Assembly (NCBI RefSeq): GCF_002567005.1
Contig: NZ_NUZU01000224.1
Span: 1-33,410, forward strand
Source of the DNA: Bacillus sp. AFS073361
Lineage (GTDB): Bacteria > Bacillota > Bacilli > Bacillales > Cytobacillaceae
DNA: 33,410 nucleotides
Direction of reading: 5' to 3'
The notes under the pieces are model-generated. The model searched no databases. It was not told the origin of the DNA and saw nothing but the letters and a program-made list of their open reading frames with translations. Positions 7,377 through 14,586 of the stretch are shown piece by piece. A program made the translations under genes and the position numbers. The stretch's first letter is position 1, and every line of letters begins with the position of its first letter.

Positions 7377-7499
7377 TTAATATAATCGAAAAAAATTACC
7401 ATTTAGCTAAAAAAGGATATAGAAAAATTCATGATGTTTATGAAACTTTTTGGAAGAGTTCTCGTCAAAAGTATACAGGAAAATAATGGAGGGATATTT

Positions 7500-8105
7500 T
7501 TGCTATCGATAAAGAGAAGTGAGTCGACTGAGGAAAAACATGTAATACTGGTCGCGTATACGATTATCTTGTACATATGCAGTATTTTTGTCCCGTTTAT
7601 TGCGGTGCCATCATACCAAAGTATGGTTTATTATTCTCGGTCGCAATGGTTTTTTTCAACGCCATTTTCTGCTTATATCACTTTTATGGGTGGGATGATT
7701 TATATCGCAGTCATTTTAACTCTCTACCTTATTTTTAGACAGCGATGGGAAGGTATTTGGTTTAAAGTGGTTTTAGGGGCAATGATTCTAGCTAGTATCC
7801 CCGCATTTATCTCAAGCTTAACCAACTATTATTATTTGGATAACGAGGGTATTCATTATAATACAATGAAAAGCCTAAAAGAAAAGGAATATAGATGGGA
7901 TCGTATTTCAAAAGTACATATTCTATACAGAAACCACCAAGGTACAACCAGTTTTTATCAATATCGATTTGAGATGCCAGATGGCAGTGAAATAACGATT
8001 CCTAGTAATGATAAATTGGTTGAACATAAATGGCGAGTGGAAAATAAAATAAAAGAAAACAAAATTCCTACTACTGATAATTTTAAAGATCCAATAGTGG
8101 ATTAA
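7500..8105 (+). CDS. Membrane protein with three helices and a PH-like C-terminal domain
   Basis: I do not recognise a named family. The 201-residue product has three hydrophobic segments (about residues 16-40, 57-80 and 87-107) and a hydrophilic C-terminal part of about 90 residues. That part has alternating beta-like stretches (YYYLDNEGIHYNT, KEYRWDRISKVHILY, YQYRFEMPDGSEITIP) with the look of a small bacterial PH-like domain facing the cytoplasm. GGAGGG sits six bases before a TTG at 7500, my chosen start. The frame is open back to an ATG at 7431, whose ribosome binding site (AAGGAT) is 13 bases away; that start would add 23 residues. It is divergent from the DUF1657 operon and convergent with the esterase gene, so it stands alone. 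Confidence 0.65.
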   Translation: MLSIKRSESTEEKHVILVAYTIILYICSIFVPFIAVPSYQSMVYYSRSQWFFSTPFSAYITFMGGMIYIAVILTLYLIFRQRWEGIWFKVVLGAMILASIPAFISSLTNYYYLDNEGIHYNTMKSLKEKEYRWDRISKVHILYRNHQGTTSFYQYRFEMPDGSEITIPSNDKLVEHKWRVENKIKENKIPTTDNFKDPIVD

Positions 8106-8107
8106 TA

Positions 8108-8147
8108 AAAAAGTCTTCCTTCAAAACCTCTAAAGGAAGACTTTTTT
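8108..8147. terminator. Bidirectional intrinsic terminator
   Basis: A perfect 14-bp stem (8108-8121 with 8133-8146), A-rich on one side and T-rich on the other, serves both convergent genes. Confidence 0.9.
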
Positions 8148-9401
8148 TCATGTAAGCACATGTTCTAAAATAAGTGGCTGCAATGCTTTTGTTTGATCAA
8201 AGAAGATAAAACTGTCGTACCGCTGCCCCATGTTCGAGGGAACATAATTACCGAAATGTTCGTATTCTGGCCTGTAAACTACACCGATTGCACGGTGACC
8301 AATGGTGGTCGAAAACTCCTGACGGTTCTGATCAGTAAAAAGTAAATATTTATTAGCCGGACTGGTCTTATGCATTAGTGATTCCCAACTGCCTAATTGA
8401 GCAGGGGGTACCTGCATGATTTGAACGTCGTTACCCCATTCAGTCGATGCAACTACCGTACCGCTATAGGTTCCAAACCCGACGATGTACACATTTTCCG
8501 ATCCTTTTTGTTCCCTAATTATTTGTCCGACATTTACCATTCCTTCTTCTTTCATGTCCGTTGCCCTGGCATCACCGACATGGGTATTATGCTCCCAGAT
8601 GATTGCTTTTCCACGATCTCCATAAAAGTTCATCACGGAGTTGAGCGCTTCTACCATGTGGTGGTCACGGACATTCCAGGATTTAGAGTCACTTTTTACC
8701 ATTGTCCTGTAATATTCTTCAGCATTTGCAGTAACAAGGGCGTTTACCTCCATATTTAAGCTGCTCTCCTGATTGTCTTCAAATTTCCATTTGTTTTTCT
8801 GGATGGAGGCGAGAAGTTCGAGTGCTTCTCTCGTACAGTCTTCAGAGAGATATCCTGCCGAAACAGCATAGGATTCATGATTGCGGTTGAAGGGTTCAAA
8901 ACACGAAAAAGCTTTTTTCGCGGCTTGCAGGCTCCTGGAATTCGTTTTTTCTAAATAGCGAATAATTTCATCCATACTTTCCCAAAGACTATAGACATCC
9001 AAACCATAAAAACCAACTTTTTGAGAAAGATTAGTTTGTTGATTATAATCCTTCAGCCACTCAATAAGTCCGGTCATTTCTTGGTTTGCCCACATCCAAG
9101 TAGGCCAGCGATTAAAGCTTTCCAGTACTCTCCGTACGTCGTTCGTCAAATGGTTAAATCCCTTAATGTATTGATTGATACTCTGGCATGAGGGCCAATC
9201 ACCCTCAACTGCAATAAAAGAGAAGCCTTTTTCTTTAATTAATCTTTTGGATAGCTCTGCTCGGAATGAATAATACTCGGAGGTTCCATGAGAAGATTCC
9301 CCGAGGAGCACATATTTTGCATCACCAATTGCATCAATTAATGGATCGAGATCATCAGTTGTGTTAAAAGGTTTCGCGTATTTATTAATAGCTTTAAGCA
9401 T
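8148..9401 (-). CDS. Erythromycin esterase family protein
   Basis: This 417-residue protein belongs to the erythromycin esterase (EreA/EreB-like) superfamily. Conserved family residues are visible: GESSHGTSEYY with Glu35 and His38, AVEGDWP with Glu66, FYGLDVYSLWESM near 131-143, and EHNTHVGDAR with Glu270, His271 and His274. Established members hydrolyse the macrolactone ring of macrolides by a metal-independent mechanism using these His and Glu residues. Many chromosomal Bacillus homologues, however, have no proven macrolide activity and may act on other esters or succinoglycan-like products. The start ATG at 9401 follows AAAGGATG at ten bases. It is monocistronic and ends at a bidirectional terminator. 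Whether it gives macrolide resistance cannot be told from sequence alone. Confidence 0.87.
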   Translation of the reverse strand: MLKAINKYAKPFNTTDDLDPLIDAIGDAKYVLLGESSHGTSEYYSFRAELSKRLIKEKGFSFIAVEGDWPSCQSINQYIKGFNHLTNDVRRVLESFNRWPTWMWANQEMTGLIEWLKDYNQQTNLSQKVGFYGLDVYSLWESMDEIIRYLEKTNSRSLQAAKKAFSCFEPFNRNHESYAVSAGYLSEDCTREALELLASIQKNKWKFEDNQESSLNMEVNALVTANAEEYYRTMVKSDSKSWNVRDHHMVEALNSVMNFYGDRGKAIIWEHNTHVGDARATDMKEEGMVNVGQIIREQKGSENVYIVGFGTYSGTVVASTEWGNDVQIMQVPPAQLGSWESLMHKTSPANKYLLFTDQNRQEFSTTIGHRAIGVVYRPEYEHFGNYVPSNMGQRYDSFIFFDQTKALQPLILEHVLT

Positions 9402-9519
9402 AAGATGTTAAGCATCCTTTCCATTATACTTAAAGATAAGTTACCCCTAGCTTCAAACACTTACATATCCAAAAATTCACATATTTGACACTTCTAGTCC
9501 GTAAATTAAAAAAGTCCCG

Positions 9520-9528
9520 TGTTATAAT
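9520..9528 (+). promoter_or_regulatory. Extended -10 promoter of the intergenic locus
   Basis: TGTTATAAT is a perfect TGn-TATAAT extended -10. No good -35 lies 17 bases upstream; a TTGACA at 9485-9490 is too far away. Start would be near 9535. Confidence 0.6.
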
Positions 9529-9557
9529 ATAAGTGTGAAAGATAGATATAAACATTC

Positions 9558-9579
9558 ACATCTTAGGAGGCTCAACCAT
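9558..9579. repeat. Inverted repeat, left arm
   Basis: Twenty of 22 bases match the reverse complement of the right arm. It contains AGGAGG on the plus strand. Confidence 0.85.
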
Positions 9580-9619
9580 ACGTGTTCGTTCCGATTGTGA
9601 ACGAGTAAGTAATGAGTCT

Positions 9620-9748
9620 CTATCGATAAACTGAAAATTTGTTTCTTTTGGGAATTTGAATTCCATTAATTCCATGTGAATTAATTCCTTCAACGGAACA
9701 AACACACATTAGCTGATTGATTATTGGATCTTGATATACTAATGTCAT
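9620..9748 (-). CDS. Possible 42-residue small protein inside the inverted repeat
   Basis: A minus-strand ATG at 9748 is preceded by AGGAGA with seven bases of spacing, supplied by the right arm of the inverted repeat. The frame runs 42 codons to a TAG. The peptide begins MTLVYQDPIINQLM and ends in KRNKFSVYR; it has two cysteines and no membrane segment. I recognise no family. A weak minus-strand promoter (TTATAT, 17 bases, TATAAT at 9850-9845) could drive it. The frame is entirely antisense to the candidate RNA on the plus strand. The good ribosome binding site argues for a real gene, but part of the sequence is low-complexity GGAATTAA repeats, so it may be a by-product of the RNA structure. 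Confidence 0.4.
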   Translation of the reverse strand: MTLVYQDPIINQLMCVCSVEGINSHGINGIQIPKRNKFSVYR

Positions 9749-9768
9749 GGTTGGGTCTCCTAAGATGT
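9747..9768. repeat. Inverted repeat, right arm
   Basis: Partner of 9558-9579. On the minus strand it carries AGGAGA followed by an ATG. Confidence 0.85.
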
Positions 9769-9781
9769 AAATTAAATTCAG

Positions 9782-9814
9782 GAGTTACTTCATACATTGA
9801 GGTAACTCTTTTTT
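9782..9814 (+). terminator. Intrinsic terminator of the intergenic RNA
   Basis: A 10-bp stem (9782-9791 with 9799-9808, one G-T pair) is followed by six T. Confidence 0.85.
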
Positions 9815-9909
9815 CATTTTGTAAGGAAATAAATAAGCATTTGATTATAATTAGCAGGATGAATCCGATATAATGGAAGTAGGAAATTATTTTTGAAAGG
9901 GGCCAGATA

Positions 9910-10827
9910 ATGTCGGGAACACAAGAATTGACTTTAATCGAACAGCAGGAAGCAATTATGGCAAAAATTCAGCATCGTAGATTAACGAAGAGGAAGATCT
10001 TTCAAAGAATTCTTTTAATTACACTTGGTGCAGCCTTAATGGCCGTAGGATTAGAAATATTCCTTGTTCCTAATAATGTAATTGATGGTGGTATCACGGG
10101 AATCTCTATTATGCTTTCGTACGTAACAGGTTGGAAATTAGGGATGTTCCTCTTTATTCTTAATATACCTTTTTTCTTTATTGGTTATAAACAAATAGGG
10201 AAAACCTTCGCCTTATCCACTCTTTATGGAATCATCATACTTTCGATTGGAACCACTTTACTGCATCCCGTCCCAGCTTTTACACAAGATATTCTACTTG
10301 CAACGGTATTCGGGGGGATTGCTCTTGGTATTGGAGTCGGATTAGTCATTCGGTATGGAGGCTCGTTGGATGGTACCGAGATTCTAGCGATTCTATTTAA
10401 TAAAAAGCTCCCTTTTTCTGTTGGGGAAATCATTATGTTTTTTAACCTCTTTATTCTAGCGTGTGCAGGTTTTGTATTCACTTGGGACCGCGCAATGTAT
10501 TCGCTTATTGCCTATTTTGTAGCTTACAAAACAATTGATATTACCATTACAGGGCTTGATGAATCTAAATCGGTGTGGATCATAAGTGATAATGCAAAAC
10601 AAATTGGAGACGCAATCATGAATCGTCTCGGTCGTGGTGTAACATATATTAATGGTGAAGGTGCATATTCAGGTGATGATAAAAAAGTTATTTTTTGCGT
10701 GATCAATCGTCTTGAGGAAGCAAAATTAAAGGAAATTGTGACTGAAAATGATGATAGTGCCTTTTTAGCAGTAGCGGATATTGCGGAAGTCCGTGGTGGA
10801 AGATTTAAGAAAAAAGATATCCATTAG
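9910..10827 (+). CDS. YitT-family membrane protein (DUF161 + DUF2179), second copy
   Basis: This 305-residue protein has an extended cytoplasmic N-terminus of about 33 residues, then about six membrane helices with LEIFLVPNNVIDGGITGISI and RYGGSLDGTEILAI, the family signatures. The soluble C-terminal DUF2179 domain (about 215-300) contains GRGVTYINGEGAYSG and ends in AEVRGGRFKKK. The ATG at 9910 follows AAAGGGG at seven bases. A TATAAT at 9869-9874 may be its own -10, but the -35 is poor, so transcription from the upstream RNA locus through its terminator is also possible. The physiological role of the family is unknown. Confidence 0.87.
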   Translation: MSGTQELTLIEQQEAIMAKIQHRRLTKRKIFQRILLITLGAALMAVGLEIFLVPNNVIDGGITGISIMLSYVTGWKLGMFLFILNIPFFFIGYKQIGKTFALSTLYGIIILSIGTTLLHPVPAFTQDILLATVFGGIALGIGVGLVIRYGGSLDGTEILAILFNKKLPFSVGEIIMFFNLFILACAGFVFTWDRAMYSLIAYFVAYKTIDITITGLDESKSVWIISDNAKQIGDAIMNRLGRGVTYINGEGAYSGDDKKVIFCVINRLEEAKLKEIVTENDDSAFLAVADIAEVRGGRFKKKDIH

Positions 10828-11040
10828 ATGCTGCAATCACAATTTCATTCGAATAATCTGATGGAAACAAAGAGCGAAGTATGTATTTTGTCGTTATGGG
10901 GAGATTTTTAAGAAGAACTTATGTAGTTTCTTATTGTATTATGTCGGTTATTGCGGAATCGGCGTGGTGATTAGTCGGCGTTTTGTCGTACCTTGCGCTT
11001 ACCTAGGAAATAAAATTACAAAATATGAATTATTTCCAGA

Positions 11041-11075
11041 AAAGATGGCAGAAAATCCTGCCATCTTTTTGCGTG
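11041..11075. terminator. Bidirectional intrinsic terminator
   Basis: A 12-bp stem (11041-11052 with 11059-11070) ends in T runs on both strands and separates the YitT gene from csgA. The rest of 10828-11040 holds no gene or clear signal that I can see. Confidence 0.85.
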
Positions 11076-11097
11076 GAAAGCGCTTTCTTTGCCAGTT

Positions 11098-11349
11098 TTA
11101 GAATAAAAGCTCGAAAACTTCATTCAATTCATATGCTCTTTTTTCATCCTGCTCTTCTTTAGCATAACTAATTTCTTTCGGAAGTATTTTATTTAGAAAA
11201 TTGATTTCTTTTTGATTTAAATCTCGAACAAAGGACCCTTCAGAGGTATATTGGCCTTCGGTTAGTTTACGGTAAATATGACCGCCTTCCGAATGATCAT
11301 CTGTGTAATTTGACAAAATTTCTCGTAAGTAACCCAACGTCTTATCCAT
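11098..11349 (-). CDS. csgA: CsgA-like sigma-G-dependent sporulation protein
   Basis: This 83-residue acidic protein closely follows the remembered pattern of Bacillus subtilis CsgA, a small sporulation-specific, sigma-G-dependent protein of 82 residues. Shared blocks are TLGYLRE at the N-terminus, EGSFVRDLNQKEINFLN in the middle, KEISYAKEEQDEKRAYELNE and a final ELLF. Its function in the forespore is not known. The ATG at 11349 follows GAACGGTGA and AAAGGA. Upstream on the minus strand, TGAATA (11404-11399) is a perfect sigma-G -35, but the sequence 16-17 bases further (CTAAAAA) is a poor -10, so forespore expression is inferred mostly from the family. The gene is single, with a terminator downstream. 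Confidence 0.78.
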   Translation of the reverse strand: MDKTLGYLREILSNYTDDHSEGGHIYRKLTEGQYTSEGSFVRDLNQKEINFLNKILPKEISYAKEEQDEKRAYELNEVFELLF

Positions 11350-11484
11350 TATTTCACCGTTCCTTTCACCTCATATTTTTAGGGCGAGACCTTATTAATA
11401 TTCATCTGATAAGAAAAAAATTATTAACCGTATTTCTTCAAATAAAAAGCCACTTCACCATTAGAGGAGAGAGGCTTCAATAAA

Positions 11485-12198
11485 TTAAAGTTTTGAGCAG
11501 GTTATTATTCGATGGCTTAAAACATCCTGATACTTTAATATGATATTCCCATGTTCATTTAAAATTTGAAATAATTCAGGTTCAAAATTGTTCGAGAAAT
11601 GAAATTCAGTGGTATTATTACCATGACTTATATTCGTTTTTTCTGTTTTAATAACAATATCTTTGAATCCTGCCTGAATAAATAAATTTCGCCAATCATC
11701 TTCCAACAATAAAGAATCCAGAGCATAAAACTTCATTATTTCAGATTCCTCTTGAGGACTTAGTTTTGAGTTAATGGTCATTTCATTGGCAATCAGCCGT
11801 CCGCCTTTTTTTAAAACCCGAAAAAATTCACTAATCGCAACAGGTTTGTTAACAAAGGCTAATACAGATTCTGATAAAATAAAATCAAAAGTATCATCTT
11901 TAAAGGGAAGTTTTTCAACAGACCCTTGGATTAACTTGATTGGTAAACCTAATGACTGAAATCGATTTTTTGCTTTTTCAATCATGATTGGATTAATCTC
12001 CACACCAACTACCTTTGCAAAATAATGCTGATAAAGAAATGCTGCTGTTTGGCCTGTGCCGCAGCCGGCATCTAGGATACGTGACTTATTTGTAATATCT
12101 TCATTGGACAAAATATTTTTTGTTAATGGAATTCCACCAGGATGTGCTCCACCCACCCCAAATTTGGCTAAGAAGTCAAAATAAGTTAAACCTCCCAT
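11485..12198 (-). CDS. Class I SAM-dependent methyltransferase
   Basis: This 237-residue cytoplasmic enzyme carries motif I LDAGCGTGQT (about residues 42-51), the acidic end of strand two GVEINP, motif II QGSVEKLPFKDDTFDFILSE, and the FFRVLKKGGRLIANEM strand, all typical of small-molecule methyltransferases. The substrate is unknown; overall it resembles YodH-like proteins of Bacillus. The frame opens at a GTG at 12213, but that codon is part of the GAGGTGG ribosome binding site for the ATG at 12198, my start. Only a weak GC-poor hairpin (AAGCC/GGCTT, near 11447-11478) follows the stop codon as a possible terminator. Confidence 0.82.
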   Translation of the reverse strand: MGGLTYFDFLAKFGVGGAHPGGIPLTKNILSNEDITNKSRILDAGCGTGQTAAFLYQHYFAKVVGVEINPIMIEKAKNRFQSLGLPIKLIQGSVEKLPFKDDTFDFILSESVLAFVNKPVAISEFFRVLKKGGRLIANEMTINSKLSPQEESEIMKFYALDSLLLEDDWRNLFIQAGFKDIVIKTEKTNISHGNNTTEFHFSNNFEPELFQILNEHGNIILKYQDVLSHRIITCSKL

Positions 12199-12392
12199 AA
12201 ATAAAGACACCACCTCATTTATCTTGTAGCAGTTTATGTAAAATATAGGTGAGAGGTTCTTTCAAATTAGTCTGAATAATAAAAGGATAAATAAGTGTGT
12301 AATGTAAACTGAAAAGGAACCGACATACCAGTAAATAACTAATTAAGTTCTTATTTCTTGCTATATTCTCTTTTTAATAAGCGCAAATTAAA

Positions 12393-12422
12393 GAAATGGA
12401 AGGGCAGGATCCTTTCCATTTC
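12393..12422 (+). promoter_or_regulatory. Leader hairpin before the small membrane protein gene
   Basis: GAAATGGAA (12393-12401) pairs with TTCCATTTC (12414-12422), enclosing a further AGGATCCT palindrome. No T run follows, so it is not a standard terminator; it may be an operator or an mRNA 5' hairpin. Confidence 0.35.
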
Positions 12423-12442
12423 AATTTGAAGGAGTGCTTTAG

Positions 12443-12712
12443 ATGAAAAAAATGAAAGCTCAACCGTTTCTCAAAATGTTTGCAAGAAAACGTAAAAGTA
12501 GAGGAGCAATGTGGGCCTCTCTATTAGGCATTGGTTTAAGTGCTGCTGTTTTTGGAGTGACAAAGGGAAAACGTAGAGACGTTGCACTTCCTTTTAAAAA
12601 TATGGTAAAAAATTTCACACCTAAAACCAATCTTAATCTAATGGATAATGCTGCATTAACAGAGTTTTCAGAGGAGCTATTAATGAGTGCATTAAATAAT
12701 AAAAAACAATAA
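12443..12712 (+). CDS. Small hypothetical membrane-associated protein
   Basis: The 89-residue product is not one I recognise. It has a very basic N-terminus (FARKRKSRG), one weakly hydrophobic stretch rich in small residues (AMWASLLGIGLSAAVFGVTK, about residues 22-41), a second basic cluster GKRRD, and an acidic helical tail ending in ALNNKKQ. This fits a single membrane-contacting helix with a cytoplasmic tail. GAAGGAG stands nine bases before the ATG. It is a single gene, convergent with the VanW gene across a shared terminator that begins right after the stop codon. Confidence 0.7.
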   Translation: MKKMKAQPFLKMFARKRKSRGAMWASLLGIGLSAAVFGVTKGKRRDVALPFKNMVKNFTPKTNLNLMDNAALTEFSEELLMSALNNKKQ

Positions 12713-12713
12713 G

Positions 12714-12745
12714 AAAAAAGTCCGCACATTGGCTGCGGACTTTTT
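12714..12745. terminator. Bidirectional intrinsic terminator
   Basis: A perfect 12-bp stem GTCCGCA/TGCGGAC with A and T flanks (12714-12726 with 12734-12745). It overlaps the last bases of the convergent VanW gene. Confidence 0.9.
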
Positions 12746-13631
12746 AATATGGTGGAGCTGGGACTTTTTTCGGTATGTAATTAATATTTTCAGAAGAGTA
12801 TACACTTATTATTAACAGATGGCCTAATGTCCTTGCTCGAATTAATACGGGTTGATTATAGGTATTCTTAAACTCGAAATCGGCTCCATACCAACTAACC
12901 GTTGCGTCACGTCCAGGTGGAATATAAGGGACCTTTCTGGAATGAGAAAACCGCTCTACAATCTTGATGCCTGCATTATCTACAGCGTTATATAGGGTTG
13001 AGGATACTTGGCAAATTCCACCGCCAATGTCTTCTGAGAATTCTCCTCTTACGATGACCTTGGCACGTAAATAGCCCTTCGCAGCTGTTCTTTTACCAAC
13101 TACCCTGTTAAAGGAAAATGTTTCACCCGGAAAAACCACCTGGTTGTTAATTGCTTTTGTTGCCAGTTCTATATTGGTAGATCTTTTTTTATTACTGGGA
13201 TTAAAAGACGTAACATAACGCCCAATTCTCATACTGCGAATATCACTAAGTAATTCGCTATCCACCTTTGGATAAACTGCATGGAAAGGTAATTCCATGA
13301 CCTTTGCTTGTCTAGAACTAAAAATATAAGCATAAAATTTCTCTGTAAATGCTTGATGATTGATTTGAGACCCGGCTTTTTCTGGAATAATACCACCATA
13401 TTGATCCAAGCTGGCATTTTTTGGTTCAATGGAAAATTGTTTGTTTAAATTATCCAAAAATCTACTGTACTTTCTAGAATTTAATAATGGCAGGCCGGTT
13501 TTGGAATAGGTGAAATCCTCACGATTAATCGTAGTTACTGTATGGCCGTCCTTGGTGATAGTTAGACGATCTTGTACATTAGTAACCGGTTGGGTTAACA
13601 GGAAATATCCCATTAACAATGATAAAATCAT
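12744..13631 (-). CDS. VanW-family protein (YoaR-like)
   Basis: This 295-residue protein has an N-terminal hydrophobic segment (about residues 1-18) that should anchor or export it, a poorly conserved middle, and a VanW domain from about residue 155 to 280. The domain shows PGETFSFNRVVG, GGGICQVSSTLYNA and PYIPPGRDATVSW followed by DFEFKN, all hallmark stretches. VanW domains occur in cell-surface proteins and as accessory genes in vancomycin operons; the activity is unknown but a peptidoglycan-related role is assumed. Length and order match Bacillus subtilis YoaR. The frame opens at a GTG at 13649, but AGGGGG lies nine bases before the ATG at 13631, which I use. There is no link here to vancomycin resistance genes. 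Confidence 0.87.
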   Translation of the reverse strand: MILSLLMGYFLLTQPVTNVQDRLTITKDGHTVTTINREDFTYSKTGLPLLNSRKYSRFLDNLNKQFSIEPKNASLDQYGGIIPEKAGSQINHQAFTEKFYAYIFSSRQAKVMELPFHAVYPKVDSELLSDIRSMRIGRYVTSFNPSNKKRSTNIELATKAINNQVVFPGETFSFNRVVGKRTAAKGYLRAKVIVRGEFSEDIGGGICQVSSTLYNAVDNAGIKIVERFSHSRKVPYIPPGRDATVSWYGADFEFKNTYNQPVLIRARTLGHLLIISVYSSENINYIPKKVPAPPY

Positions 13632-13763
13632 ACTTAGCAACCCCCTCACTATAATATTGGTAGAAGTAAGCTAATTCATGTAATCACAAAACAGATTCAA
13701 TCATTTTTGAAAAATTAAAAAGTAATTTCCTTTTTTTTCTTTACAACAATCAAAGAATATAAT

Positions 13764-13781
13764 ATTCTCATTATTGAGAAT
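13764..13781. promoter_or_regulatory. Palindromic operator candidate before the ArsR-like gene
   Basis: ATTCTCATTATTGAGAAT is a perfect 7-4-7 inverted repeat. It overlaps a possible -10 (TATTCT, 17 bases after TTTACA at 13740-13745) and lies 25 bases before the ATG. The following GATAATATA makes the right half partly resemble a Fur box. Confidence 0.55.
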
Positions 13782-13806
13782 GATAATATATAGGAGCTAA
13801 TTTAAT

Positions 13807-14358
13807 ATGATAAATGAATCAACTGTTGACGTTATTTTGCATCCTGTTCGAATGAGAATCATCCAGTATTTAATTAACCAACAACTTACAGCGCAGCAAT
13901 TAAAAGAATTTCTACCAGATATCCCGCAAGCGTCATTGTATCGCAACTTAAAAAAATTAGTTGAAGCAGAAGTCATTCATATAGTAGATGAAATTCCAAT
14001 TAGAGGAACAGTCGAAAAAGTTTATTCCATCCATAATCCTGACAAGGTATCCATTGGTCCTGAAGACTTAAATAAGCTTTCAAAAGATGAACATATGAGC
14101 CTTTTTATTAAATTTATGGCCAATTTAATGGGCGAATACGATCGATACTTAGATCAGGACAGCATCGATCTAGTTACCGATGGTGTCACATTCCGACAAG
14201 CATCCATCCACTTAAATGATGAGGAGTATGTGGAATTTATAAACGAACTTTCAGCTGTTTATCAAAAAGTTATTAAAAACGAACCAAAAGAGGGGAGAAG
14301 AAGAAGGACAGTAGCTACAATCGTGATTCCAGAGAAAAAGAAAAGTTTGGAAAAATGA
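13807..14358 (+). CDS. Winged-helix transcriptional regulator, ArsR-like
   Basis: The 183-residue protein has an N-terminal winged helix-turn-helix (about residues 5-75): VDVILHPVRMRIIQYLINQ, the recognition helix PQASLYRNLKKLVEAEVI and a wing RGTVEKVYSI. The C-terminal 100 residues are mostly helical with no motif I recognise; the last 25 are strongly basic (EGRRRRTV and KKKSLEK). This layout occurs in a group of Bacillus regulators that often sit next to transporters, but no transporter is adjacent here. The ATG follows AGGAG at ten bases. A perfect palindrome over its promoter suggests autoregulation. Effector and targets are unknown. Confidence 0.8.
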   Translation: MINESTVDVILHPVRMRIIQYLINQQLTAQQLKEFLPDIPQASLYRNLKKLVEAEVIHIVDEIPIRGTVEKVYSIHNPDKVSIGPEDLNKLSKDEHMSLFIKFMANLMGEYDRYLDQDSIDLVTDGVTFRQASIHLNDEEYVEFINELSAVYQKVIKNEPKEGRRRRTVATIVIPEKKKSLEK

Positions 14359-14371
14359 TAAGTAAGTACAA

Positions 14372-14504
14372 GTTGATTGGAGTGGAAGGCGGCGAAGACT
14401 CCTGCGGGAGTACGGGACAGGGGAGACCCCGCAGGCGCTGAAAGCGTTGAGGAGGCTCCCCGAACCGCCCGCGGAAAGCGAAGCCGCCTGGAACGGAAAT
14501 CAAC
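14372..14504. repeat. GC-rich dispersed repeat with imperfect terminal inverted repeats
   Basis: This 133-bp block is far more GC-rich than its surroundings. It begins GTTGATTGGAGTGGAAGGCG and ends GCCGCCTGGAACGGAAATCAAC-like, so the ends are imperfect inverted repeats (GTTGATT and AGGCGGC on both ends). I recognise the pattern with ACTCCTGCGGG and AGCGAAGCCGCCT as one seen many times in intergenic regions of Bacillus-type genomes. No transposase is present, so it would be a non-autonomous or REP-like element. It lies directly after the ArsR-like gene. Confidence 0.75.
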
Positions 14505-14537
14505 TGACTAGTATAATGTAGTTAGCCAAACAACAAA

Positions 14538-14582
14538 GACTGTCGATTTTTAACCTCGGATCCTTCGAAATTGTCGACAGTC
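14538..14582 (+). other. Long stem-loop between repeat and terminator
   Basis: GACTGTCGA (14538-14546) pairs perfectly with TCGACAGTC (14574-14582) around a 27-base loop containing CGGATCC. It is not followed by a T run. Its purpose is unclear. Confidence 0.5.
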
Positions 14583-14586
14583 TGAA

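Larger units (their letters stand above)
9535..9814 (+). ncRNA. Candidate structured RNA, closed by a long inverted repeat
   Basis: A transcript from the extended -10 promoter to the terminator at 9782-9814 would be about 280 bases. Its main helix is a 22-base arm (9558-9579) pairing with 9747-9768, with two mismatched positions. Inside lie further stems: TCGTTC/GAACGA near 9586-9604, ATTAATTC/GAATTAAT near 9665-9686, and CATTAG/CTAATG near 9707-9744. It matches none of the riboswitch or RNA classes I know. It lies in the 508-base gap between the esterase and YitT genes. It could be a trans-acting RNA, a leader of the YitT gene with partial readthrough, or the antisense partner of the small reading frame on the other strand. 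Confidence 0.45.

Noticed and set aside
8148..9401. Calling the esterase-like gene a macrolide resistance gene
   Set aside because: Family motifs are present, but chromosomal members often lack macrolide activity, and nothing nearby points to mobile resistance.
10895..10969. 24-codon open frame beginning MGRFLRRTYVV after the second YitT gene
   Set aside because: No ribosome binding site, no recognisable product, and it is short enough to arise by chance.
11076..11089. cre-like palindrome around GAAAGCGCTTTC, possible CcpA site
   Set aside because: It lies just past the 3' end of csgA and after a terminator, far from any promoter, so a role in catabolite control cannot be supported.
14315..14503. 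Minus-strand 62-codon frame through the GC-rich repeat
   Set aside because: It is a by-product of the repeat's composition, with no ribosome binding site or recognisable domain.
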